From an uncultured Colwellia sp. (GTDB lineage: Bacteria; Pseudomonadota; Gammaproteobacteria; Enterobacterales; Alteromonadaceae): a stretch of 64,000 nt of DNA. The notes beneath the pieces are model-generated. The model saw only the letters and a list, made by a program, of their open reading frames with translations. It searched no databases and was not told the DNA's origin. Below, in pieces: positions 40,152-49,829 of the stretch. The stretch lies in contig CAJXQJ010000002.1 of NCBI GenBank assembly GCA_913058245.1, forward strand, positions 186,001 to 250,000, read 5' to 3'. Positions within the stretch are counted from its first letter, which is position 1. Every line of letters begins with the position of its first letter. Made by a program: the position numbers and the translations under genes.

Positions 40152-40703
40152 TTACAGTTCCCCTTCTTGTGGCATGCCACTTGGGGCATCACCTAAAGAA
40201 ATATCCGGAAAAAGCTCGGCATCAACAACACTTGCCGCGACCACAGTTTTATACGAACGTACGGTATCCATGGCAGAAACAATGGTTTGATAATCAGTTT
40301 CTTGACTCAACAAAATAACGATATCTTTTTTCTCAATACTTTTTTGTTGAAAGGTTAACTTTAGGTCCTGCAAATACAATGACAGTGCCTTAAAATCATA
40401 TATGGCACTAACATTCTCATCAGTGTTCTTTGCAATATCATGGGGAAAACTTTTTAACAAAATACCACTAGGATAGTTAAGCAGCATACCTTGACTATCT
40501 ATCACTAACTCCAAGCGTTTTGGCTTTTCATCTTGATTTATGGCATCACTTTCAGCATTTATCGGTAACTGTAAATTTAATATTCTTACTTGCGAGAACA
40601 CTAAACTCAGCAATAACACCGGCACTAGCACTATCATTAAATTCATAAATGATGTGATATCAAGCTCAGCTTCTTGTTGGGGTGGGCGACGAAGGCGTCT
40701 CAT
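40152..40703 (-). CDS. ExbD/TolR-family stator protein 2 (Asn in place of the TM Asp)
   Basis: Inner-membrane ExbD-like protein; 183 residues from ATG 40703, which has GAGGG seven bases upstream and follows the ExbB-like stop by four bases. The frame runs back to 40793 inside the previous gene, but that start is not credible. The helix reads ELDITSFMNLMIVLVPVLLL. Aligned with E. coli ExbD INVTPFIDVMLVLL, Asn21 (codon AAT) takes the place of the essential Asp. The periplasmic end includes IVILLSQETDYQTIVSAMDTV. Together with ExbD-1 it may form a mixed dimer with a single proton-active subunit. Confidence 0.86.
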   Translation of the reverse strand: MRRLRRPPQQEAELDITSFMNLMIVLVPVLLLSLVFSQVRILNLQLPINAESDAINQDEKPKRLELVIDSQGMLLNYPSGILLKSFPHDIAKNTDENVSAIYDFKALSLYLQDLKLTFQQKSIEKKDIVILLSQETDYQTIVSAMDTVRSYKTVVAASVVDAELFPDISLGDAPSGMPQEGEL

Positions 40704-40707
40704 TACC

Positions 40708-41397
40708 TTACCCTCTATTATTCGCTGTTGGTTGTTGTTGAGCTGAATTAGTATCGGCTGTAATTTGGTTTGTAGCTTGGCTTGCCAAAGCATTCAATAA
40801 CTTACGACCTGACATTTCCAAAGAGTCAATAATCGACATGGTTTTACTTTGTAGACCGGTATGAAATAAAATCAAAGGAATTGCGGTGATCAAACCAAAC
40901 GCCGTGGTATTCATGGCAACCGAAATACTGGCGGATAATAGATTGGCTTTTTCAGCAGGATCAGCACTGGCAACAGCAGAGAACGCCGCAATCAAGCCCA
41001 TAATAGTTCCTAATAAGCCGAGTAAAGTGGCAATATTAGCCAAGGTTGCTAAAAATGGCGTACGCTTTTCCAGACCTAGCATATGTTCCATAAGCGTTTC
41101 TTCCATGGCATATTCAACATCTTCACGACGTCTTGTTTGCGAAACACGATTAATACCTGCTTGCAACACTTGTAATACTGGCGCGTTATTTTTGTCTGCC
41201 GCTTCACTAATTTTGTGTAGCTGACCTGACTTCAGTGCAGGCTGTATAGCTAACAAAGCTTTCTTATTGGCGTTTAAAGTTTTTGTTAAAAATAACCAGC
41301 GCTCAATAGTGATAGCTAAACCAATCACTAACACTAATGCAATTGGGAATATAAATGCCCCACCGTCTTGTAGAAAACCAATGATGATATCAAACAT
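40708..41397 (-). CDS. ExbB/TolQ/MotA-family proton channel protein
   Basis: 229-residue inner-membrane protein with three helices: FIFPIALVLVIGLAITIERW, then TPFLATLANIATLLGLLGTIMGLIAAF, then SISVAMNTTAFGLITAIPLILF. These last two line the proton path in ExbB/TolQ. The cytoplasmic loop carries RRREDVEYAMEETLMEHMLGLEKR. It is followed four bases later by ExbD-2. As the only ExbB in this operon it should serve both ExbD proteins, as AglR serves AglQ and AglS in Myxococcus. Confidence 0.9.
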   Translation of the reverse strand: MFDIIIGFLQDGGAFIFPIALVLVIGLAITIERWLFLTKTLNANKKALLAIQPALKSGQLHKISEAADKNNAPVLQVLQAGINRVSQTRRREDVEYAMEETLMEHMLGLEKRTPFLATLANIATLLGLLGTIMGLIAAFSAVASADPAEKANLLSASISVAMNTTAFGLITAIPLILFHTGLQSKTMSIIDSLEMSGRKLLNALASQATNQITADTNSAQQQPTANNRG

Positions 41398-41491
41398 GTT
41401 GTAAATCCTTACTCTATTACTGCTAAAGCAAACAAAATGTTTACTTATTAAGTGGGTTTCTGTTGTTATTTATTTCTTTTGTGACTAATTT

Positions 41492-41812
41492 TTATTGCTG
41501 TTTTTTTTGCTGCTGATAATAACTATTCACACTGTCTTTAAATACTTTCGGGTTAACCGGTGCTAACGCTGGTAGTCGAATACGTAATTCATGTTCTTCA
41601 ATGCTCAAGCTCGAATTCAACTCCTGCCACGGGGTTATATAAATAACTTTCGGTTGCTCTTGCGAGCCTTGCACTTGAGTTTCTATAACATAAGAAGCGG
41701 AAGTATTTTCATTTGTCGACTCCTTAACTTGTTGCGCCTGTACAACCTGCAAGGGCAAAATTAGTGACACCACAGTGGGTACGAATAATTGATAAATTAT
41801 ATTAATTCTCAC
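41492..41812 (-). CDS. Small secreted protein of unknown function
   Basis: 106 residues with a signal peptide (about residues 1-26, cut near VVQAQ). The mature part has YVIETQVQGSQEQPKVIYITPWQ and a C-terminal Gln/Lys-rich end (YYQQQKKQQ). It starts at GTG 41812, with AGGAG six to seven bases upstream formed by the end of the TPR lipoprotein gene. No known family recognised. Position between the TPR lipoprotein and the ExbB-like gene suggests a periplasmic accessory part of the same complex. Confidence 0.65.
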   Translation of the reverse strand: MRINIIYQLFVPTVVSLILPLQVVQAQQVKESTNENTSASYVIETQVQGSQEQPKVIYITPWQELNSSLSIEEHELRIRLPALAPVNPKVFKDSVNSYYQQQKKQQ

Positions 41813-41813
41813 C

Positions 41814-42617
41814 TTATTCTCCTGAACTTGTTTGCGCTAATTTTAATGATAAGCCCGCTAACCAACGCTGAACTTGCTTGTCATCTTGATGAATTAACAA
41901 GTAGGCTTGATAATGCTGTTGTGCTAAGGCGAACCTACCTTGATATAGCTCAGCTAAAATAGCTAAATTAAGGTGGGCATCAGCGTAATCAGGCAAACTA
42001 TTAAGGGCTTGTAAATAACTTTGCTCTGCCAGCGAAAAGTCACCTCGCGCCCGTGCCATAACTCCATTAAGGTTATGAGCATATGGGTTAAGCGGGCTAA
42101 CCTTGAGCGCCCGATTAATTTTTTCTTGTGCTAACGCTGGTTGTTGGGTTTTCTGAGCAATTATCGCTTGGTTTATGTAACTACCTGCTAGCTCTGGACT
42201 AATTGCAATAACTTGCGATAACAGCTTATTAGCCTGCTGCCAATTTTGCTCAGCCAATTCGGTAAGTGCTTGCTGATATAGCTCTTTAACTTGTGAAGGG
42301 GTCGTTTGTTGTGCTTGTTGCTGTTGGCGTGCATATTCAATACTCTGCGCTGTTGCTTGAAATTCAGCTACTAACTTAGTGCTATTAACCTCAGAACTAG
42401 CAGCAAAGATATCTGGAGAAGCTTGCAAATGAGTCTCATCAACAAGGGCTTTTGCAATTGCTTTTAATTCAGCTTGTTGCTCAGCACTATTTTCTGGCTT
42501 TTCAGTGTTATTATACGTTGCATTGTCTAGTACTGAACAACCAGAGAGCATCAATGCAAACATCGCCCCCCCTAAGCAGATTTTATCGCCTACTAAGCTG
42601 CAATTAAAATAGCGCAT
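41814..42617 (-). CDS. TPR lipoprotein
   Basis: 267 residues, lipobox LMLSGC with Cys27. After a Gln-rich linker there are about four TPR units from residue 110 on, for example LYQQALTELAEQNWQQANKL, then AYINQAIIAQKTQQPALAQ-like and YADAHLNLAILAELYQGRFA. Similar in build to pilotin-type TPR lipoproteins such as PilF, and to the Glt TPR proteins of Myxococcus. It overlaps the preceding large TPR gene by 14 bases, showing coupling. Confidence 0.78.
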   Translation of the reverse strand: MRYFNCSLVGDKICLGGAMFALMLSGCSVLDNATYNNTEKPENSAEQQAELKAIAKALVDETHLQASPDIFAASSEVNSTKLVAEFQATAQSIEYARQQQQAQQTTPSQVKELYQQALTELAEQNWQQANKLLSQVIAISPELAGSYINQAIIAQKTQQPALAQEKINRALKVSPLNPYAHNLNGVMARARGDFSLAEQSYLQALNSLPDYADAHLNLAILAELYQGRFALAQQHYQAYLLIHQDDKQVQRWLAGLSLKLAQTSSGE

Positions 42618-45600
42618 AAATCACCTCAGGTTGTTTTTCTGATTTATCAAACTTTGCAGGCTCTAATATCGCCAATGCGGCAAAACTTTTCTTTATCCAT
42701 TGATCATACAAGCCTTGCCATGCTCGTTCGGTGTTATTGCTGAATAACTCAATGGCTTTTTCTTCAAAAGGGTAAGCTAACTCTTCCAGTAAAATGTTGT
42801 ACTCTTCTGCCGCTAATTCATCTAGGTCTTTTGGTAATTGCGACGCCATAACATCAGCAGCCAACATTTGATACATTTTGGCTAGTTGATAGTTTGCCTT
42901 AGGGACAAAATCAGCCAAGCCAAAGCCAAATACTTGTTGATAATAGCTTACTGCTTGCTTTAATGACTTTTGCTTACGCTTCAAACTTTTATTCAATGGC
43001 AAAGTGAGTTTAGTACTGCTAAAACTTTGCTGATGAGCTTGACCAAGTTCGTATGCCGATAGCGATGCTAAGTAATTTGAACGTTGCTGTACTTCCAGCT
43101 CCTGCTTAGATACATTGGTTTTATGAGCCGATAGTATTTTACGGTACCAAAAATATCGCTTGTTAGGTTCTTGGGTTTGACGATAGAACTCCGACATTTT
43201 ATAGCGTACTTCTTGAGCAAGACTAAATGGCTTCGGATAACTATGCGCATAAGTGCGGAAATGGATAATAGCTTGTTTTAGGCTGTCCGCTTTCAAATAG
43301 TTTTCGGCAATACTATATTGCAATTCGCGCTTTAACTCGCTTGAATCTGCACTTTTTTGCATAATAATCAGTTGTTCTGCAGCACTTTCATACTGGGCTA
43401 AATGCTGATAACTATCGGCTAGTTTTGCTGGAATGCTGGCACTGTATTGGTGTTTTGGAAAGCTTTGTTGAAAAGCCAATAATACGGAAATCGCCTGCTG
43501 CCACTGCTTATTTTTCAATAACAAGTTTGCCGCATCAAACTCAGCATTAACTCGGAAGCTTGCCTGTGGGGTAACTTTACCTAGTCGTAACCAATGTGCG
43601 ATTGCAGCTTTAGGTTGGCTCTCTTTTATCGCCAGCCCTTGCTGATAAATACTGTTAGCGATCAGTTCATTAAATTCTTTAACTTTACTTTTGCCTAGCG
43701 TTTTATCAACGAAGTTTAATGCCAGTAAATAGCTTTGTTCCGCCATTGCATACTGGTGCTGCTGATAAAAGCTATCTGCTTTTAGCTGACTCGCAATTTG
43801 TACTTGTTTAAATGCTGTTGCATCTAGCGCCGAAATTTTCGCATGAATTTGCTCGCGGCTTGCTGTTGCAATACCATAGTTTTTTAAAATAAAGTCACTA
43901 TAAAAATAGACGCTATCGTAATCAGCATTAGCAAAAGAGTATTGGGCAGCCTGGCTTGCTAGTACCTTAGCGCGCTCATCATTAGGATAGTGAACAATAT
44001 AAGCCTTATCTAGCTTAGTGCGTTTTTGTAGTAAAGTCGTTTGCTGATTAGCTGGTGCGACGCTTAGCAATTTTCGCACGGTTAGTGTACTTGCATACGC
44101 TGCTACCCGCTTGATTTCATCATGTTTTTCACTTAGCTCTTTATCTAAGGTTTCACTTGTTGTTACTTTTAGCTTGTCATTGTCAGTACCATACGCGAGA
44201 TTTTGGTAACTGATTAATGCTTGTTGATAATTTTGTGCTTGAAAGCTAGCGTCAGCAAACAGCGATAGTTCTGCAATAACGTCAATTCTTTCTGCCGCCA
44301 GTAACTGAGGGTATTCACTATTGGTAAAGTTAATAACACTCAGATATTGACCTAACCAGTTTGCGGCATCAGCAAAGGCAATAACTTGCTGCTCTGGCGA
44401 GCTAACATCTTGAGCATAAGCGTATAAGCGCCGACTTCGTTGCTGACTAAAAGCCAACAGCGAAGGAATAACTTCTTGCTGTTGATCAATACTTGCTTGC
44501 TGCCAGAAATTACTTTTTAGACCATAATGCTCAACATAATTTTGCTGTAAAGTTCTCACTTCTGGATGAGTACCTCGTTTAGTTGCCATGGCAATTAATG
44601 CCAAACTAAAACGGGTTGACCAAATACTGTTTGGTTTACGTTCAATATAAGCTTGGTAGGTCAATTCAGCATCGTGTTCAAGTTTCTTCTCAATTAAAAA
44701 TGAAGCAAGCTCTTGAAATAAAACATGCTCAAGGGCTGTTATATATTGCTTGTCTTTATCTAACAATTGAAAACGATCCATCAAAGCTAGCAAGCTTTGT
44801 ACTTGTTGCTGCTGGCTCAACGAGATAGTTAAAATTCTAAGCGTGTCGGTAACTAAACTTTGCTTTGATTTTGTTAGTTTGTCGAAATCATGCTGATTTT
44901 CATTTTCACTAACGTTAGGCGCTTGAAACTTGCTAACAAAACGCTGTTGTGAAGCAGAAATTGCTTGTTGCTCTTGCATCAACTCCGCCAATACCGCCAT
45001 AAATTTTTCATCCGCAAGTGCTAACTCATTCGCTTTAAAAAGCGACCAACCTGACATATAAAGACTATTTAAACGATATTTTTCATTATCTTTTGCTGTT
45101 AATACCTGTTGATATGCAGTTAAAGAATTTCGGTAATCTTGTTGGCTATAATAAATTTCAGCTTGACGAAACAAGAGTTCCGCTAAGTATTGTGTTTGCG
45201 GATATAAAGCAATAATTTGCTCAATAGTCGCTAAACTCTTTAGCAATTCACCTTGTAGGTCATATGCTTTCGCCAATTGATAATAGAGGTTTTCATTTTC
45301 AGCTCGGTTAGGGTAACGGGCTAGTAAAGCTTGGTGATCATCAACCAATTTAGTTAACAGTAACTTAGATTGTTTATCATCAAGTTCTGTCAAGCCAACT
45401 TCTTGAAAATATTCAGTATCAAGCTCTAGCAATCGATAGTTAATTTGCGCACGGACATTAGCATCAGGCTCTAATAACACCATTGATTGATAAATTTCAG
45501 CCAACTTATTACTACGCTCTTGCTTCGTTTGCAAAGCTCGAGCATTCGCAAGCTCAGCCCTTTTATCTTCATTAGCTTGTTGCAGAGACTTTGCCAAATC

Positions 45601-45792
45601 AGCTAAATTTGCCCGCCTGAACTGCTTTTCAGTAGTAGCTGATTTTTCGCCCACAAGTTTATTTGGCATTAGCTGACATGCTGCTAATGAAAATGCTAAA
45701 CAGTATATGCAGCCAGCTTTAGCTAACTTTACTTTACTAATATTTAGCTTTCTTGCAGTGGCTGACTGCCAGTATTGTGCAAACCTAGCCAT
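42604..45792 (-). CDS. Large TPR lipoprotein (1062 residues)
   Basis: Exported protein with a probable lipobox SLAAC (Cys39) after a basic N-terminus and hydrophobic stretch. The rest is almost all helical TPR-like repeats, for example NLYYQLAKAYDLQGELLKSL, LLFRQAEIYYSQQDYRNSLTAYQQVL and QYSIAENYLKADSLKQAIIHFRTYA. No enzyme motif is seen. It is rich in Gln and Ala. Likely a periplasmic scaffold bridging inner and outer membrane parts, as large TPR proteins do in the Glt machine. The start is joined to the upstream stop as TAATG. Exact repeat count was not determined. Confidence 0.8.
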   Translation of the reverse strand: MARFAQYWQSATARKLNISKVKLAKAGCIYCLAFSLAACQLMPNKLVGEKSATTEKQFRRANLADLAKSLQQANEDKRAELANARALQTKQERSNKLAEIYQSMVLLEPDANVRAQINYRLLELDTEYFQEVGLTELDDKQSKLLLTKLVDDHQALLARYPNRAENENLYYQLAKAYDLQGELLKSLATIEQIIALYPQTQYLAELLFRQAEIYYSQQDYRNSLTAYQQVLTAKDNEKYRLNSLYMSGWSLFKANELALADEKFMAVLAELMQEQQAISASQQRFVSKFQAPNVSENENQHDFDKLTKSKQSLVTDTLRILTISLSQQQQVQSLLALMDRFQLLDKDKQYITALEHVLFQELASFLIEKKLEHDAELTYQAYIERKPNSIWSTRFSLALIAMATKRGTHPEVRTLQQNYVEHYGLKSNFWQQASIDQQQEVIPSLLAFSQQRSRRLYAYAQDVSSPEQQVIAFADAANWLGQYLSVINFTNSEYPQLLAAERIDVIAELSLFADASFQAQNYQQALISYQNLAYGTDNDKLKVTTSETLDKELSEKHDEIKRVAAYASTLTVRKLLSVAPANQQTTLLQKRTKLDKAYIVHYPNDERAKVLASQAAQYSFANADYDSVYFYSDFILKNYGIATASREQIHAKISALDATAFKQVQIASQLKADSFYQQHQYAMAEQSYLLALNFVDKTLGKSKVKEFNELIANSIYQQGLAIKESQPKAAIAHWLRLGKVTPQASFRVNAEFDAANLLLKNKQWQQAISVLLAFQQSFPKHQYSASIPAKLADSYQHLAQYESAAEQLIIMQKSADSSELKRELQYSIAENYLKADSLKQAIIHFRTYAHSYPKPFSLAQEVRYKMSEFYRQTQEPNKRYFWYRKILSAHKTNVSKQELEVQQRSNYLASLSAYELGQAHQQSFSSTKLTLPLNKSLKRKQKSLKQAVSYYQQVFGFGLADFVPKANYQLAKMYQMLAADVMASQLPKDLDELAAEEYNILLEELAYPFEEKAIELFSNNTERAWQGLYDQWIKKSFAALAILEPAKFDKSEKQPEVIYALF

Positions 45793-48044
45793 TAACCTTC
45801 TGCTCCTACGCTCGCATTTTTTGACGGCGCTATATTATCGGTATTATCAACCTTTCGCTGCTCTTCTAAAATTTTAGCCATAGCACGTCGACTATGGTGT
45901 AAATAATAATTTAGGCTCTGGCGTTGCTCTGTAATAAAAGCCAATAACTGCGCTTGAATATTGTTATCTGTTGTTTTATCTAGCTCAGTCGTCGCTTGTA
46001 CTAAGCGATTATGTTGTTGCACAAGCCTGTGCTGCTTTTGCTTCAGCTGAGGTAAGTCTAAGCCCGCATTGCCAAATAAACTCCTTTGGGCTTGGCTGTT
46101 ACTATTTAAAATATCATCAGAGGAATAACCCGTGTTGTGCTTTGCGAGTGCTTGAATATTATTTACTTGCCGCATTTGTTGCTGTAGCTTCACCAGTGAT
46201 TTATCCAGCTGTTGTAACTGTTGCCGATGTCGCCATAACCGCTGTGGAAACTCTTGTTGTAATTGCCACGCTAAAACGCCTTCAACACGCTTTAAGCGTT
46301 GCTGATATTGACTAATTTTTTTTTGATATGACTGATAATTTTCCATCTTATCAATGATTTTTTGGCTTTTCGAAATCCGTTGTAACCACTGAGTTTGTTT
46401 ACCTGAAGCAAACTTCTCACCATCATTATGCTCTACTACTGCCAACAAAATATGGCTAAGTTGATCTCGACGGACCTGCAGTCGTTTAATACTAGCCTGA
46501 TAGTTTTTTGCTTGCTGCTGAGCAATAATGCTCTGTTGTCGTTGTTCATTAATGGTAATAGCATAATTTAGCCATTGCACTTGCTGCTGCTGTTTAGCTA
46601 ATTTTTGTTTAAGTTGACTAAGTTCATTGGCATATTCAATGTGTCCGGTTAACTTAATGCTCTCTTGCGCTTTTTGCCACCAAGTTGAGTCAAGCTCAAC
46701 GGTACCTACCGTAATCTTGCGATTGAACTGTGCAGAGCCTGAAATAACTTGTTGTTCAAACTGTGCCAAACTCGCCAATTGCTGTTGATACTTGGACTCC
46801 AGTTGTAAATAAGATGATAGTGCAGTATCAAGCTCCCTTTGTGCTAAGTATTGACGCGCTAGCAAAATATCAGCTTGCCAACCTAAGTAATTTGCTGGGT
46901 AACGTGCTGAGACTAAGTTAAATATCGCTTCTGATTCTTCATAGTGCTGTGTTTTTAGGCTAGCGTAAGCAAATAAAAATAAAGCTTGTTCAGTAAATGG
47001 ACTATTTTGAGGAAAGTGAGCAAGTTCTTTGTATGCTAATGAAAACTGCTGCTGTTCAATATAAAGCTGTGCCAGTAGTAAACTGGCATAATCTTTCAAA
47101 GACTGTTGTTCATATTCAGAGCTACTTACTGTTACCGCAGTATTTTCACTACTGAATAACTGTTGCCAAAAGCTTTTTTCAGCTGCTTGCCAAGTTATTT
47201 GCTTTAATTTAATTAAATCTTTCTCGGCATTTTCAAAGGCTCTTTGCTCAAGGTGCAACAGGGCCGTATTCAGCAAAATATAGGCTTGTGCTTGTTTATG
47301 CGCGATTGTTTGAGCTACCGTGTTTTTTTTCGCTTGCAGATGCAGTTGTGGAGGTTGCGGCCAAAATGCTAACTGACTCAATACGTGATATTGCTGGTAA
47401 TAGCCTTCGGGTAAATGGCTAAGCTTTGCCAAGGTTTGTTTTGCTTTAGCCTGCTGCTGTTGATTAATTTGTTGCTCAGCCAATTGTAAAAGAGCCACGG
47501 CCAGCAAATCTTTAGAGGCAAAACAATCAATGCGCTTATTGTCACTGCTAGAAAACCACGCTTGTTCAGCTGACGATAATTGCTCCGAGCTAGCTGCTAG
47601 CTTATCAGTTAGTGCCGTTAAGTTTTCTTCAGCTTGGCGATATAACCCTAGCGACACTTGCAATCCTGCTTCAAACAATAAAGCATTATCATCAACAGTT
47701 TTTAATCTCGCCTTGTTGTAAGTCAGTTGCTGTAAAGCTAACTCTTCTTGTCCTTGGAAATAGTAAAATAACGCTTTTCGATACAATTTTTTCGCGAGTT
47801 TTTCTGGCTGTGCGATTGGGAATGGGTATTCGTCATTTTTTCTCGGCAACTCCTTTGACGACTCATTAGCAATAACCACAGGATTTTGTTGTAATTCTTT
47901 ATCTTGCGTTGGTAGCGAATTAGCCAAACAGCTACTGCTAATCAATGCCATAGCCAACAAGCTTTTTAGGTTTTTAAAACTGCATTTAACGTCAACTAAA
48001 CTTGTTATCGCCATGACTTTTTTATATTCCAACATGTGTATCAT
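45792..48044 (-). CDS. Secreted TPR and coiled-coil protein
   Basis: About 750 residues with a signal peptide (LLAMALISSSCLANS). The first 400 residues are TPR-like (KLYRKALFYYFQGQEELALQ, QALFLFAYASLKTQHYEESE). The second half is a long Gln-rich coiled coil (for example QKLAKQQQQVQWLNYAITIN, QQLQQLDKSLVKLQQQMRQ). The frame is open to 48092, overlapping the upstream gene. ATG codons at 48044, 48035 and 48014 are all possible and no ribosome site decides between them; 48044 is given. The stop overlaps the next start as TAATG. Probably a periplasmic scaffold. Confidence 0.75.
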   Translation of the reverse strand: MIHMLEYKKVMAITSLVDVKCSFKNLKSLLAMALISSSCLANSLPTQDKELQQNPVVIANESSKELPRKNDEYPFPIAQPEKLAKKLYRKALFYYFQGQEELALQQLTYNKARLKTVDDNALLFEAGLQVSLGLYRQAEENLTALTDKLAASSEQLSSAEQAWFSSSDNKRIDCFASKDLLAVALLQLAEQQINQQQQAKAKQTLAKLSHLPEGYYQQYHVLSQLAFWPQPPQLHLQAKKNTVAQTIAHKQAQAYILLNTALLHLEQRAFENAEKDLIKLKQITWQAAEKSFWQQLFSSENTAVTVSSSEYEQQSLKDYASLLLAQLYIEQQQFSLAYKELAHFPQNSPFTEQALFLFAYASLKTQHYEESEAIFNLVSARYPANYLGWQADILLARQYLAQRELDTALSSYLQLESKYQQQLASLAQFEQQVISGSAQFNRKITVGTVELDSTWWQKAQESIKLTGHIEYANELSQLKQKLAKQQQQVQWLNYAITINEQRQQSIIAQQQAKNYQASIKRLQVRRDQLSHILLAVVEHNDGEKFASGKQTQWLQRISKSQKIIDKMENYQSYQKKISQYQQRLKRVEGVLAWQLQQEFPQRLWRHRQQLQQLDKSLVKLQQQMRQVNNIQALAKHNTGYSSDDILNSNSQAQRSLFGNAGLDLPQLKQKQHRLVQQHNRLVQATTELDKTTDNNIQAQLLAFITEQRQSLNYYLHHSRRAMAKILEEQRKVDNTDNIAPSKNASVGAEG

Positions 48045-48069
48045 CGATTTAATGCTGTTAGCCCTCGCC

Positions 48070-48630
48070 TTACAGCAACCACTCCTCAACAATCACTTTG
48101 GCTCGGTAGTCTTGAGTTTGATCTTCAATTTTAAGTTCGAGCATAATGGCATCGTCTTCTTTTACAAATTGATACGTTGTTGCCCGTTTAACCGATCTTT
48201 GTTCATTGTCATAGCCAATAAAAATCGCTGTTAGCTGATGTGAACCTTTTTTTAAGTTACCTTGATACAGTCCTTGAATACCCCCTTCTTCCAAAGCTTT
48301 TCGTTGTCTTTCTGTATAAAGAAAGCCGGCAACATCTTGATCATCAATTTTTAGTTCAACACTATCTAAAGTAAAAAATTTACCAATATCAACAGAAACA
48401 AATACCGCAATTTGCGTGCTTGCTGGAAACAATAGATCTTCTTCTAAAATGAATAATTCTCGATTAAGCTGTAATACTTGTTGTTTAATCTCTTCAAGTT
48501 CATTGCTTATTTCACTGTTGGCATTATCAGCTGCCGAGCTTTCTTGCTGAGCATAGCTATCGTCAGCGAAAGAAACAGCTAATAGAAAAAGTACTAAAAC
48601 ACTGTGCATGAGTGAGAATTCTTTATGCAT
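48070..48630 (-). CDS. Secreted coiled-coil/Ig-like protein, unknown function
   Basis: 186 residues with a signal peptide (about residues 1-27, FADDSYAQQ). A short coiled coil follows (NSEISNELEEIKQQVLQLNR). After it comes a beta-rich region: TLDSVELKIDDQDVAGFLYT, GIQGLYQGNLKKGSHQLTAI, VKEDDAIMLELKIED. This last part looks like a small Ig-like domain. No enzyme motif is seen. It lies between the DUF3570 barrel and the TPR genes. I recall similar proteins in Deltaproteobacteria carrying unreliable dihydrolipoamide acetyltransferase names; nothing in the sequence supports such an activity. Confidence 0.68.
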   Translation of the reverse strand: MHKEFSLMHSVLVLFLLAVSFADDSYAQQESSAADNANSEISNELEEIKQQVLQLNRELFILEEDLLFPASTQIAVFVSVDIGKFFTLDSVELKIDDQDVAGFLYTERQRKALEEGGIQGLYQGNLKKGSHQLTAIFIGYDNEQRSVKRATTYQFVKEDDAIMLELKIEDQTQDYRAKVIVEEWLL

Positions 48631-48692
48631 TGTAGCTCCTAAAATATCGCCAAAAACTAACGGATAGCTTGTACTTTAACGTGTATGAAAGA

Positions 48693-49829
48693 CTAAAAAT
48701 AAACACTGAGAAAAGCTCGTACTACATTGGCAGAAAACGCATAGAATGGCTCAGCACCAACTCCACCTTCAGCATTGGGATTACGAAAATCATTGTAAGT
48801 AAAACGTAAATGATCCCACTGTAAACTTACCTCAGATTGCCAATTGTCCGGAGAAAAATTGTTGGGTAGCACATAGGTAACACCTATACCCAAAGTTAAG
48901 TCATTAAAATCACTTAATTCTTTATCTCGTGCTAAATAGTTTTGTGCATCACGGTGCGGGAATAAATCACTGTAAAAGCTAGCTGCGTTTTGTTGGTAAT
49001 AGCGCGCCTTCAGCTCTAACTCGATACTGTCACCAAACGGATGACGATATAAAAGCTCAAAGTCTTGCGAATTAATATCCCAACTGTCAGTAAAATATCT
49101 ATAGTGTGCAAACAATGCTGCTCGATAAGGCAGGTAGTAACTTGATGAAAGCCTCACTGCAAAGGAGTTTCGAGTTTCGGGATAAATCTCAGACTGATAA
49201 CTGACTCCAGCTGGATTGCTAGCATCAACAAATCTCACTGTACGATAAGGATTGTTTAAATATCCTTCATCAGCAACTGCTTCAATATTAATACCTGCCG
49301 TTAAATTGCGCGTTAATATTTGGTTTATGCCAGCACGAATACGGTATTGTTCACTATTTTCTAAAAAATTTTCATCACCGTTGCGCTTAATTTCATTGTC
49401 ACCAACAACAACACCAAAACTTACCGTCGTTAAGTCGCCGAAAGTATCATGAGAAATATTTAACGCCACAGACTTCGCTAAATAATCACTTTCATCACTT
49501 TGCCCGACAGTAACCGCCATTATGGTTTTATCATGTAAATATTCAGCGCCAAGTTGGAACTCTTTACGCTCTTCTGAATAAGGGCTAGCGGTACTCATTA
49601 CATCAACCGATGCAGAAGAAATAGTATCAACATAGTAATACGCTGATACTGCTATGGATTCACTGGCTTTTTTACGCACTAATACCGATGGGCCATCAAT
49701 TGACATACCGCCACCTTGATAGCTGTGATACAGCACATCTGCTTGATCTTTTTCCAACACCGCCGCAGATAGGTTCAAAGAAAACAAAGATATAAAAATA
49801 AGGATAAAGCATTTATTAATTACAGCCAC
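48693..49829 (-). CDS. DUF3570 outer-membrane beta-barrel protein
   Basis: 378 residues from GTG 49829, with signal peptide AVINKCFILIFISLFSLNLSA. The mature protein has alternating aromatic strands, such as SESIAVSAYYYVDTISSASVDVMS and YLPYRAALFAHYRYFTDSWDI, and ends in an aromatic residue (VVRAFLSVYF), the usual signal for barrel insertion. The frame is open to 49958, but GTG 49829 lies five bases after a perfect GGAGG that is part of the Gly/Cys tail codons of the DUF4266 gene, so the two genes are tightly coupled. DUF3570 and DUF4266 genes are usual neighbours; the function is unknown. Confidence 0.82.
   Translation of the reverse strand: MAVINKCFILIFISLFSLNLSAAVLEKDQADVLYHSYQGGGMSIDGPSVLVRKKASESIAVSAYYYVDTISSASVDVMSTASPYSEERKEFQLGAEYLHDKTIMAVTVGQSDESDYLAKSVALNISHDTFGDLTTVSFGVVVGDNEIKRNGDENFLENSEQYRIRAGINQILTRNLTAGINIEAVADEGYLNNPYRTVRFVDASNPAGVSYQSEIYPETRNSFAVRLSSSYYLPYRAALFAHYRYFTDSWDINSQDFELLYRHPFGDSIELELKARYYQQNAASFYSDLFPHRDAQNYLARDKELSDFNDLTLGIGVTYVLPNNFSPDNWQSEVSLQWDHLRFTYNDFRNPNAEGGVGAEPFYAFSANVVRAFLSVYF

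Noticed and set aside
38602-41397. Ordinary TonB-ExbB-ExbD iron uptake system
   Set aside because: No TonB-dependent receptor is near, there are two ExbD proteins with one lacking the key Asp, the transducer has an AgmX-like C-terminus, and the genes are joined to TPR and barrel genes.
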